21,170 bases of DNA from CAZUVM01 sp964623885 (GTDB taxonomy: Bacteria > Verrucomicrobiota > Verrucomicrobiia > Limisphaerales > UBA8199), in contig CAZUVM010000198.1 of assembly GCA_964623885.1 (NCBI GenBank), positions 1 to 21,170 of the forward strand, in the 5' to 3' direction. Of this stretch, positions 8,085-14,859 are shown piece by piece. The notes under the pieces were generated by a model. That model did no database searches and was not told the origin of the DNA. It saw only the letters and a list, made by a program, of their open reading frames with translations. A program made the position numbers and the translations under genes. The stretch's first letter is position 1, and every line of letters begins with the position of its first letter.

Positions 8085-8798
8085 TTAGTCTCCTTTGATC
8101 GCGCCAAAGGCAGCAAAGCAGTTATTCTTGTGCAAAATCTCGACATTGGAAAATCCGACGGAACGTAAAAGATCCAACTGAAACATCAATGGTCGCGGCG
8201 AATCTTCCTGCGCAACATAGGCGAAAACGTGGTCGCGATATGCCTCGTCTTTGAGCTGCGAAAGGTAAGCTCCATATCGCTCCCACATGAGCGACTGCAC
8301 TCTTGCATCCGAATGCTCAATCAAATCTGAAATCCATGCCGAACCGCCTGGCCGAAGCGAAGCAAAAATCTTAAAGAAAACACTGTGCCACTCTGCGGCT
8401 TCTCGAAGATGGTGCAGAACGGCGGCGGCACACACAATATCGAAGCGTGACTGGCCAAGCTGCAACTCCCGAATATCGCCTCTTAATTGCGTAACTTTTC
8501 CAGATGTTGCTCGACTGACACGCTGGACTGCGCGGTCCAACATCGGCTGACTGAGGTCGACTAATGTCACATCAAGATTGGGAAGCCGCTCCAAAATCCT
8601 GAGCGAATAATTCCCAGCGCCGCAGCCGATATCCAGAAGCGACGATGCTTTGGGATTCACTCGCGCTGCAGCTTCCGCAATCAGCGCAAGCGACAATGGG
8701 GCGTCAATCGTAGCGGACTGCCCGGTTTCGAGGTTGGAAAATCTCTCAACGTCTCCGTCGAAGCGCTCTCGAATTTGTACTACGGTCGATTTGTCCAT
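8085..8798 (-). CDS. Class I SAM-dependent methyltransferase, CmoA-like architecture
   Basis: A 237-aa soluble methyltransferase with a complete Rossmann SAM site: motif I LLDIGCGAGNY (residues 54-64), an acidic strand-2 end TLVDLS (Asp81), GDIREL (108-113), and the motif IV region CAAAVLHHL (123-131) followed by LRPGGSAWISD (148-158). The N-terminal RFDGDVERFSN and the closing GFSNVEILHKNNCFAAFGAIKG recall the CmoA/'methyltransferase 12' group, but key CmoA-specific residues were not checked and the substrate (tRNA, small molecule or lipid) is open. The ATG at 8798 lacks a clear Shine-Dalgarno. The gene follows a secreted-protein gene on the same strand, separated by 86 bp containing a hairpin, so it is probably a separate transcription unit. 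Confidence 0.88.
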   Translation of the reverse strand: MDKSTVVQIRERFDGDVERFSNLETGQSATIDAPLSLALIAEAAARVNPKASSLLDIGCGAGNYSLRILERLPNLDVTLVDLSQPMLDRAVQRVSRATSGKVTQLRGDIRELQLGQSRFDIVCAAAVLHHLREAAEWHSVFFKIFASLRPGGSAWISDLIEHSDARVQSLMWERYGAYLSQLKDEAYRDHVFAYVAQEDSPRPLMFQLDLLRSVGFSNVEILHKNNCFAAFGAIKGD

Positions 8799-8831
8799 GC
8801 GTAAACGGATCTGCCAGGCTTCATGCGTGCC

Positions 8832-8861
8832 CCGGGGCGCGGAAACGATCCCACGCCCCGG
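8832..8861 (-). terminator. GC-rich hairpin downstream of the TSP3-loop secreted gene
   Basis: CCGGGGCG (8832-8839) and CGCCCCGG (8854-8861) form an 8-bp perfect stem with a 14-base loop, 23 nt after the stop at 8885. Position fits a terminator for that gene, although no T-tract follows. Confidence 0.5.
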
Positions 8862-8884
8862 AGTGTTAGCAACACGAATTTTGG

Positions 8885-9925
8885 TTATTTAGACGCGGAG
8901 CCGCAGTCAGACTTGGCAGCCTCGGAAACGATCGCATTGGCTTGAGCCTCGCTGAGCAGGCCTTGCGCGAGGAACGATTCGACCACTTGGGCGACCGACG
9001 AGACGTATTGACCGTGGTTCTTCCAAGTTCCGCCGGAAGCAGGGCCGCTGCAAGGGGCAAGTTGCTCGATGCTGCATCCGTTGATGTCTACGATCGCGCC
9101 AGCAGGAGTGCCCGGGCACAAGTCCAAAGAATCAGGGACACCGTCACCGTCTTCGTCGGTTTCGCCAATGAGGGAGAAGGCGGCATTGAAGGGACCCTGA
9201 CCGGTGATATCTGTGCCGATGCGCAGCCAATCCGGGGCGAGGTCATCGTTGCGAATCCAGCTTTGCCGGTCGGTTGCGAACGGAGTGCCGGGGGCGACAA
9301 TGGGCTTGGGCGCGGAGAGCCATAGAAAATCGCCGTTGTTCAAGCCCACCTCCGGCCGAAAGAAATAATTGTCGGCCGGCAGCGCAATCGGCGGATCAAA
9401 CATCACGGTGATCGTCACTTCGGTGCCAGTCACAGGTCCTTCTCCGTTGGTGCGCTGGCGGGGCTGTTTATTGATTCCGTTCACGACCGAGTTGGACGCC
9501 GTAAAGCTGGCGTTCACCATGGCCGCCGAGAAACTCAGCGTGCCGTCGGCGCTGTCGCGCGTGGCGGAAGCAATCTCGACATCGGAAGGGGAGTTGGTCC
9601 GGTTCGGGACGTTGCCCGAAGGCGGCACGACCGAGTCGTGCGGGAATACGTGATAAATTTCGACTTCAACGTCACTGATGTTGTCGAGCGAAGATCCCGC
9701 AGGCAGCAGGCCAGTAAAGGTTGCGTGCGTAATCACGACCGATTGGGTCGTCGCGAAGTCGTCGGCGGTCTCGGTTTGCAATTTGCCGGGGCTCGCCGGA
9801 CGCGAGAGCGTGGCCATCTTCCCGTCCGGATTGCCGGTCGAAAAGAAGAAGACATCCGCTGAGGCTTGAGAAGCGGCGAGGGCCAAGGCCAGCGCACCGA
9901 AAGTGATCTTATGGAATGATTTCAT
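8885..9925 (-). CDS. Secreted protein with thrombospondin type-3 calcium loop and conserved-looking C-tail
   Basis: A 346-aa exported protein of unknown function. The ATG at 9925 is preferred since it opens a 23-residue signal peptide (MKSFHKITFGALALALAASQ, cleavage after ASA); an ATG at 9949 would add eight residues. Neither has a Shine-Dalgarno. The body (about 24-255) is a beta-rich domain with no known motif (VFFFSTGNPDGKMATLSR, AADNYFF-like and FLWLSAPKP blocks). Around Asp257 lies a DxDxDGxxD calcium loop, DEDGDGVPDSLDLCPGTPAG, followed by DINGCS. The last ~47 residues form a separate helical tail beginning GGTWKNHGQYVSSV, bounded by cysteines, which may be a surface-retention or partner-binding element. 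It is third in line after the ECF sigma and DUF3455 genes, but the strong inverted repeat upstream suggests it may have its own promoter. Confidence 0.8.
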   Translation of the reverse strand: MKSFHKITFGALALALAASQASADVFFFSTGNPDGKMATLSRPASPGKLQTETADDFATTQSVVITHATFTGLLPAGSSLDNISDVEVEIYHVFPHDSVVPPSGNVPNRTNSPSDVEIASATRDSADGTLSFSAAMVNASFTASNSVVNGINKQPRQRTNGEGPVTGTEVTITVMFDPPIALPADNYFFRPEVGLNNGDFLWLSAPKPIVAPGTPFATDRQSWIRNDDLAPDWLRIGTDITGQGPFNAAFSLIGETDEDGDGVPDSLDLCPGTPAGAIVDINGCSIEQLAPCSGPASGGTWKNHGQYVSSVAQVVESFLAQGLLSEAQANAIVSEAAKSDCGSASK

Positions 9926-9979
9926 AAACGAATTGGTTGTAAACGACATTTGGTTTTGCAATTTGTGAAGAGTTGTAAC

Positions 9980-10033
9980 GGTCGGCATGGCACCGCGCTG
10001 TGGCAGACGCAACGCGGTGCACGGTATCCGACC
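9980..10033 (-). repeat. Nested inverted repeat between DUF3455 gene and TSP3-loop gene
   Basis: An inner pair GCACCGCG (9990-9997) and CGCGGTGC (10013-10020) is nested in an outer pair GGTCGG (9980-9985) and CCGACC (10028-10033). Together they give 14 bp of perfect pairing with an internal bulge. It begins eight nt after the DUF3455 stop, so it may terminate the sigma-DUF3455 transcript, or attenuate readthrough into the next gene. There is no T-tract. Confidence 0.6.
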
Positions 10034-10040
10034 CATCAGA

Positions 10041-10637
10041 TCAGTTATTTACGAGGCGATAAAAGAAGTAATCGGCCGTATAGGGGATGCGGGCGACCTG
10101 GCCGACGAACTCGCCAGGCGTGGAGGGATTTTTGCCGCCGGTCGTGTTGACACGCTGGACAAAAGTTGTGCCTTCGAAAATACCGGGGCCTTGCGTGCTC
10201 AACGCCGCGAGTCGCAGCCACGGGATGGCGTTCGTGTCCATAATGACTGCCGCTGGCGGGATTTTGCCGACCACCTCGCTGCCGCTATTGCTCTGCCAGG
10301 CGGGGCTAATGAGGGCACCATTGGGGGCAAAAACACCGAAATGCAGCGCGACGATGTTGCCGTCATTATCGAACAGTGTGGCCTCGGGCACGGCGCTGCC
10401 CCAACTGGCACCATTCCAAGTGTAGATTTGGAAGCCCACGCCAAAGCCGTGGAAGTGAACCTTGTTGGTCTCCCCGACGGAGATGGCCGCCGGCACCTGG
10501 GGCGCGCGACTGTCCGTGCCGGCTTTCGCTGTAAACGCGGCCGTGGTGCACAGCAGCAACAACGCGCCAGCTTTGAGGGAGGTGACCGCTGGCCGGAAGT
10601 ATCGGTCAGCCCATTGGATTTGTGAATCTTTAGTCAT
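10041..10637 (-). CDS. DUF3455-family secreted protein
   Basis: A 198-aa exported protein of the DUF3455 family, function unknown. The ATG at 10637 precedes a signal-type hydrophobic segment (AGALLLLCTTAAFTA, cleavage near AKAG at residue 40); the longer frame would overlap the sigma-factor gene. Family features seen in order: VPAAISVGETNKVHFHGFGVG (short form of the usual 'VPxxLxVPxGxKLVFHAxAxGVQIY'), FQIYTWNGASW (69-79), PEATLFDNDGN, HFG ... PAWQSNSGSEVVGK (113-125), NAIPWLRLAA, GIFEGTTFVQRVNTTGG (152-168) and the closing RIPYTADYFFY. It lies 20 nt downstream of an ECF sigma gene in the position where an anti-sigma gene would often be, so it is probably co-transcribed with it. Confidence 0.9.
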   Translation of the reverse strand: MTKDSQIQWADRYFRPAVTSLKAGALLLLCTTAAFTAKAGTDSRAPQVPAAISVGETNKVHFHGFGVGFQIYTWNGASWGSAVPEATLFDNDGNIVALHFGVFAPNGALISPAWQSNSGSEVVGKIPPAAVIMDTNAIPWLRLAALSTQGPGIFEGTTFVQRVNTTGGKNPSTPGEFVGQVARIPYTADYFFYRLVNN

Positions 10638-10657
10638 GTTGGTTTTCTCTGTTTTAG

Positions 10658-11263
10658 CTAAACGCCACTGCCAAACGCGGCAGCGACCCATTTATGATTT
10701 AGAAGCCGCCGATTGGTTCCTGAAGGTGAGTAGCACTTAAGTCCCGCGGCGCGCACCCCGTTTTCAGACTTCCCGCCATTGACCGACAAAATCTCGCGCA
10801 TTTGCGCAACGCCTCGAGCGATGCGCGATTTGACGGTACCGATGGGCACGCCAAGAACCTCAGCAATTTCTTGGTAGGAGTAATCTTCCAGGTAGAAGAG
10901 CGCCACGGCCGCCTGAAACACTTCGTCCACCTTGGCCAACGCGAACAATACCTGCGAGGAGTCCAGACGATGGAACTCGAACGAGGCGAGCGGTAATTCG
11001 TGCGACACTTCCTCCAATTCGCAATGCTGAAAGTGGTCTTGCCAACGCCGCTTCATCAGAAAAGCGCGGTGGAGTGTGGTGAACAGCCAGGTTTTGACCT
11101 TTGATCGGTCGCGAAGTTGATGACCTTTGGTCGCCCAGACATAGAACGTCTGCTGTGTCAGATCTTGCGCGTCGGCTTCGGCGCGGGTCAGGCTCAAGGC
11201 GAAGCGGTAAAGGGGAGCGTAGTGCTCGTTCACAATAGCTTCGAATGGATCGGTTATGTTCAT
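10658..11263 (-). CDS. ECF-type RNA polymerase sigma factor
   Basis: A 201-aa sigma70-family group 4 factor that should direct RNA polymerase to a specific promoter set. Sigma region 2 spans about residues 6-73 (LYRFALSLTRAEADAQDLTQQTFYVW, then KVKTWLFTTLHRAFLMKRR). Region 4 spans about 104-157, with FQAAVALFYLEDYSYQEIAEVLGVPIGTVKSR, a typical helix-turn-helix. There is no region 1 or 3. A GAAGG sits five nt before the ATG, a good ribosome site. The last ~40 residues (after MREILS) match no sigma domain I know and could be an extension that senses or binds a partner. No zinc-finger or membrane anti-sigma gene follows: the next gene encodes a secreted DUF3455 protein. Confidence 0.93.
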   Translation of the reverse strand: MNITDPFEAIVNEHYAPLYRFALSLTRAEADAQDLTQQTFYVWATKGHQLRDRSKVKTWLFTTLHRAFLMKRRWQDHFQHCELEEVSHELPLASFEFHRLDSSQVLFALAKVDEVFQAAVALFYLEDYSYQEIAEVLGVPIGTVKSRIARGVAQMREILSVNGGKSENGVRAAGLKCYSPSGTNRRLLNHKWVAAAFGSGV

Positions 11264-11456
11264 AAGGCCTTCGACTCGGTCCTAATTTCAGGAATTTGAG
11301 ACCGCCAGTCTTCACATGGAAAGAGAACCGGCACAATGGGACTAAGGAGCAAGTGGGGACCTGGACCCGTAGAGCGAAGTAAGTATAAAGATTGCTCGAG
11401 ACAGGGCACTCAAGCAGCAAGCAGACGACCACTGGACCATGTGTGCTGCAGAATCT

Positions 11457-11485
11457 AGGGGCATAAGGCCCCTGGACGTACGTCC
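11457..11485. repeat. Two abutting inverted repeats
   Basis: AGGGGC-ATAAG-GCCCCT (11457-11473, 6-bp stem, 5-base loop) is followed without a gap by GGACGTACGTCC (11474-11485), a perfect 12-bp palindrome. The palindrome suits binding by a dimeric regulator; the hairpin suits a terminator or RNA element. They lie about 195 bp upstream of the sigma gene start. Confidence 0.55.
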
Positions 11486-11915
11486 CCGAAGGTCCTAACG
11501 GGCTTACAAAACTGCACCTCTATTGCGTTACGTGCACGATCGTCTTACGCCAGGAATTTGTTTTCCAGGAACCGATAGATAATTTTCGGGCGCTGGGACG
11601 AGGGGCGGGGGTGTGGGCCTGTCGCAACAACATCAACAACAAAAGGCCAGGCTGGCAAACGGCGCTTTTATGTTTCATAAAGAGCCGGCCTTCGTGAAAG
11701 CGGTTTTTGAGGTGGGGCAATGATAGTTTGGAACAACCGCAGCCATCCTAGATAGATCATAAATTGGCGGGCCGGATTGAGATCGGGAAATGGCGACGGT
11801 GAAAACCTGATCCGCTTTCGTGACTTAATCCGGGAGCTGCCGACCTTCACCGTAGAAAATTTTGATATGGATTGATGATCGCGCATACGTGTATGAGGCA
11901 AGAAGACGCCCACAG

Positions 11916-11951
11916 TTCCAGTTCTGGGACTAAAGTCCCAGCTACCTGGAA
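11916..11951. repeat. Dispersed palindromic repeat, copy 2
   Basis: The core TGGGACTAAAGTCCCA (11925-11940) has 7-bp arms around AA, and outer arms TTCCAG (11916-11921) and CTGGAA (11946-11951) extend it. The same core, with substitutions, recurs at 14583-14598 and 20843-20858, and in degenerate form near 11337. It resembles REP-type elements. Confidence 0.6.
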
Positions 11952-12077
11952 TAGTATAATTGCGATTGCGCGCGGTAACATTTGCGCGGAGTGAAGCCGG
12001 ATGCGACGTCGGTGAAGGTGACGCGCCCGACCTAGCAGTTGTGTTAATCGCTCCGCTTCATCAGACCAGGGGAGGGC

Positions 12078-14474
12078 TCATGGCGACCGCACGGCGTAAA
12101 AACGCTGAAGTGGGGCTGGAGACGGGTCCGTGAATTGATAATGACCAGGGCTGACTTCACCCGCGAGCCCAAGGCCAGCCCAGTCCGCCAAATGGGCATC
12201 GAGGCTGGTTGCGCTCAAGACAGTAAAGGTAAGACCGGGTGTGTTTCGGAAAGTGAACTGGAAGGCACCGGTAGGTAGTTTTCGCGGTTGCGAGAGCAGG
12301 AAAGGCGTCGCCACGGCGCTCGCTGGATCAAACAGTTCCGTCGTTGGACCGGTGTCGCTCGTATTAAAACCTCCCGCCACCAGGACTTTACCGTCGGGGA
12401 GCAAAGCTGCGATGTGATCCGTACGGCCACTGGTGAGCGGTAAGGTTGGCAGCCATTTGCCGGTCGCAGGGTCGAAGATTTCGGCGCTGGTCGGGAAAAC
12501 GCTGCCAAAGAAACTCATACCGCCTGCGACCACGACCTTGCCGCTCGGCAACAAAGTCGCGGTGTGAATCTGCCGAGGTTGTCCCATTGAACCGGTGAAG
12601 GTCCAATTGCCAGTGGCGGGATCATAAATCTCCGCGTTGGCCAAGACCGGGTCCACTGGAGGGGTTGTTTGAGTAGGGGCTTCACCTATTCCACCGGCTA
12701 CCATGACTGTTCCGTTCGGCAACAAAGTCGCCGTGTGCGATGCTCGCGGCGATTGAAGTAAACCTGTCGGCGTCCACATCCCGGTGGACGGATCGTAAAG
12801 CTCGACTGAGGCTAACGAGCCGTTCGTATCTGAACCGCCGGCCGCCATCACCTTGCCGCTCGACAGCAATGTCATCGTGAATGCCCGCCGTTCATGGTTC
12901 ATCGAACCAGTAGCAGTCCAAGTGCCCGTGGCTGGGTCATAGAGTTCCGCCGTACTAATCGGGGCTAGAGACGAAACGCCCACGGCACCCCCGGCGATAA
13001 GGACTTTTCCATTCGGCAGCAGGGCGGCAGCCGCTTCAAAACGTTGATCGCGCATCGAACCGGTGAAAGTCCACGCACCGGTGGATGGATCAAACAACTC
13101 AGCGCTGGACAGAAAGGTACTGTTACCAAATCCTCCCGCAGCGAGAACTTTACCACTGGGCAGCAAAACTGCAGAGGCTGACTGGCGCAGAGACTGCATG
13201 GCGCCGGTCAATTGCCACGTTCCGTTCACCGGATCATAGATTTCTGACGGCGCTACCAGGTCAAAAGACGCATCAAAGCCCCCGGCGATGAGCACCTTTC
13301 CGCTTGCCAGGAAAATTCCCAAGTGACCGGCGCGAGAAAAGGACAATGCCCCAGTCGCGTTCCAATTTCGTGCCGACCGGTCATACAACTCCGCCTTGTC
13401 CGTAAACGCGGTTGCGGCCGGTTTGCCTCCGGCAATGAGAACATCTCCATCTGCAAGCAAGGTCGCGGTGTGGTCCGTGCGCCCGGAGTCCAGCGCGCCG
13501 GTACGCGACCACGAACCCGTGACGGGATCATAGAGTTCCGAGTCGCAGACAAAGGGGTTGGGCGCGTCGTCGCGTCCGCCAGTAACAAGTACCTGACCGC
13601 TGGGCAGCAAGGTGGCTGTGTGAGAGATTCGTGAGACGATCGGAGTGCCCGTGGTCGTCCAAACCCCCGTGTCAGGGTCATATAGTTCCGAGGGCGCGCC
13701 AAACCCATCGCCTCCCGTGACCAGGACCTTTCCGTTCAGCAGCAGTGAGGCGGTATGACCCGCGCGAGGAAACTGCATCGAACCCGTGGGTATCCAGACC
13801 CGGTGTTTTGGATCATATAACTCGGCGCTCGCGAGGAAATCCGTTGCGTTGAGGCCACCCGTGACCAACACTTGGCCATTCGGCAATAACGTGGCGGTGT
13901 GCTGGTATCGCGGCGTGTTCATCGAACCCGTCAACGTCCACCCGACGATCGGATCAAATTCCTCGGCGCTCGCGATATTTTGGAAGCCACCTGCTACCAG
14001 GATTATTCCGCTCGACAAAAGTGTGGCGGTATGTAGTTCGCGTGCCTGGTTCAAATCGGCGCCGCCCGTCCATCGGCGACTGAGCGGATCGTAAATCTCC
14101 GTGCTCGCAAGGAGCTGGTTGGCGGTTTGACCGCCGGTGACAATCACGGTGCCATCTTGCAATAAAGTCGCGGTGTGAAGCACGCGTCCCAGGTTCAGCG
14201 TGCCCGAATTGGTCCAAGTTTCTGTCGTGGGATCATAAAGTTCCGACGTCGCCGCCTCGGTGATAGGTGCACCGCCTGCGACCAACACCGTTCCATCCGA
14301 CAACAGCGTGGCGGTATGTTGCTTGCGGAACTGGCCCATTGGCTGGACCAGGGTGAAAGAGCCTCTACTCAACGGTTGCGCAAGCCCCGGCTCGACGATC
14401 ACCATGCCAAGTACGATTGCGCTACCGAGCATGCGAACAAGGTGCGTCGCTTTGATTGACTTGCAGGCACACAT
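12078..14474 (-). CDS. Secreted protein with fourteen Kelch repeats
   Basis: A 798-aa exported protein, presumably a surface or periplasmic binding/scaffold protein; no galactose-oxidase copper ligands were identified. The ATG at 14474 is chosen; the frame extends only to a TTG at 14483. A signal peptide covers about residues 1-33 (hydrophobic GSAIVLGMVIV, cleavage after PGLA). Fourteen units of about 47 residues follow, each with HTATLLxxGxVLVAGG, then SAELYDPxTGxW and TxTGSM. Units 8-11 have lost the HTAT start (AGHLGIFL, SASAVLL, EAAAALL, AFTMTLL) while the first eight and last three are more regular. Fourteen units would make two seven-blade propellers. The last ~73 residues (TFTVLSATSLDAHLADW ... 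RFYAVRSP) are the shared C-terminal tail. The gene is divergent from the PAS kinase gene. Confidence 0.9.
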   Translation of the reverse strand: MCACKSIKATHLVRMLGSAIVLGMVIVEPGLAQPLSRGSFTLVQPMGQFRKQHTATLLSDGTVLVAGGAPITEAATSELYDPTTETWTNSGTLNLGRVLHTATLLQDGTVIVTGGQTANQLLASTEIYDPLSRRWTGGADLNQARELHTATLLSSGIILVAGGFQNIASAEEFDPIVGWTLTGSMNTPRYQHTATLLPNGQVLVTGGLNATDFLASAELYDPKHRVWIPTGSMQFPRAGHTASLLLNGKVLVTGGDGFGAPSELYDPDTGVWTTTGTPIVSRISHTATLLPSGQVLVTGGRDDAPNPFVCDSELYDPVTGSWSRTGALDSGRTDHTATLLADGDVLIAGGKPAATAFTDKAELYDRSARNWNATGALSFSRAGHLGIFLASGKVLIAGGFDASFDLVAPSEIYDPVNGTWQLTGAMQSLRQSASAVLLPSGKVLAAGGFGNSTFLSSAELFDPSTGAWTFTGSMRDQRFEAAAALLPNGKVLIAGGAVGVSSLAPISTAELYDPATGTWTATGSMNHERRAFTMTLLSSGKVMAAGGSDTNGSLASVELYDPSTGMWTPTGLLQSPRASHTATLLPNGTVMVAGGIGEAPTQTTPPVDPVLANAEIYDPATGNWTFTGSMGQPRQIHTATLLPSGKVVVAGGMSFFGSVFPTSAEIFDPATGKWLPTLPLTSGRTDHIAALLPDGKVLVAGGFNTSDTGPTTELFDPASAVATPFLLSQPRKLPTGAFQFTFRNTPGLTFTVLSATSLDAHLADWAGLGLAGEVSPGHYQFTDPSPAPLQRFYAVRSP

Positions 14475-14535
14475 TGATGTCAAGGAATGGAGCCCGATAG
14501 ACCAACGAAAATGGAATAAAGGGTGTTTAGGTTCG

Positions 14536-14549
14536 TCACACTGGTGTGA
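14536..14549. promoter_or_regulatory. 14-bp operator-like palindrome upstream of the Kelch gene
   Basis: TCACACTGGTGTGA is a perfect inverted repeat with a TG centre, 62 bp upstream of the Kelch gene start. Size and symmetry fit a dimeric regulator site; the protein that would bind is unknown. Confidence 0.4.
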
Positions 14550-14578
14550 TTCTCAAGTGGAGCGATAGTTCCCGAGAC

Positions 14579-14606
14579 GGAGTGGAACTAAAGACCCATC
14601 CACTCC
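14579..14606. repeat. Dispersed palindromic repeat, copy 3
   Basis: GGAGTGG (14579-14585) and CCACTCC (14600-14606) flank a core TGGAACTAAAGACCCA (14583-14598) that matches the cores of the other copies at most positions. It lies in the divergent region between the Kelch and kinase genes. Confidence 0.55.
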
Positions 14607-14859
14607 GAATCGACCGGTTCATGTTCGTGTTCGATTGGAGATAGGCGGACCGCTTTTAGGACAGTGGCACAAACCGGTTGGGGGTGGCAATCCTGGCCCT
14701 TCGCAAAACTACCTCTTTTGTCCCATTGTTGCGGTCCTCGCCTCAGCTTACGCTCAGGACCACTAGCGCGTTCCATCATTGCGCGACGGCAACGGAATTC
14801 GAATCACAGCCTAGCAAAGATCGACAGAGACCCGTTTGCGGTGCCCGCTGTGGGACCTA

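Larger units (their letters stand above)
11264..12077. other. 814-bp intergenic region rich in inverted repeats
   Basis: The promoter of the minus-strand sigma factor gene must lie in the left part. Two small minus-strand open frames (11520-11720 and 11668-11913) lack start context and recognisable sequence and are not called. Notable contents are a degenerate copy of the dispersed repeat (TGGGACTAAGGA from about 11337), the adjoining palindromes at 11457-11485 and a full copy of the dispersed repeat at 11916-11951. The rest shows nothing I can name; it could be degraded coding sequence. Confidence 0.5.
14475..14859. promoter_or_regulatory. Divergent control region between Kelch gene and PAS kinase gene
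   Basis: This 385-bp gap must carry the promoters of both flanking genes. Besides the two separately listed elements it holds an inverted repeat GGTCCT (14733-14738) / AGGACC (14756-14761) with a 17-base spacer. No convincing -35/-10 pair was found by eye. A short minus-strand frame in the middle (14588-14779) has no supporting feature and is not called. Confidence 0.4.

Noticed and set aside
11520..11913. Two short minus-strand frames
   Set aside because: No ribosome site, motif or signal peptide; they overlap one another in different frames.
12078..14474. Regularly spaced DNA repeats that could suggest a CRISPR array
   Set aside because: The period (~140 bp) and imperfect repeats are explained by the Kelch units of the encoded protein.
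14588..14779. 63-aa minus-strand frame containing IEHEHEP
   Set aside because: Sits in a divergent promoter region with repeats and lacks any supporting feature.
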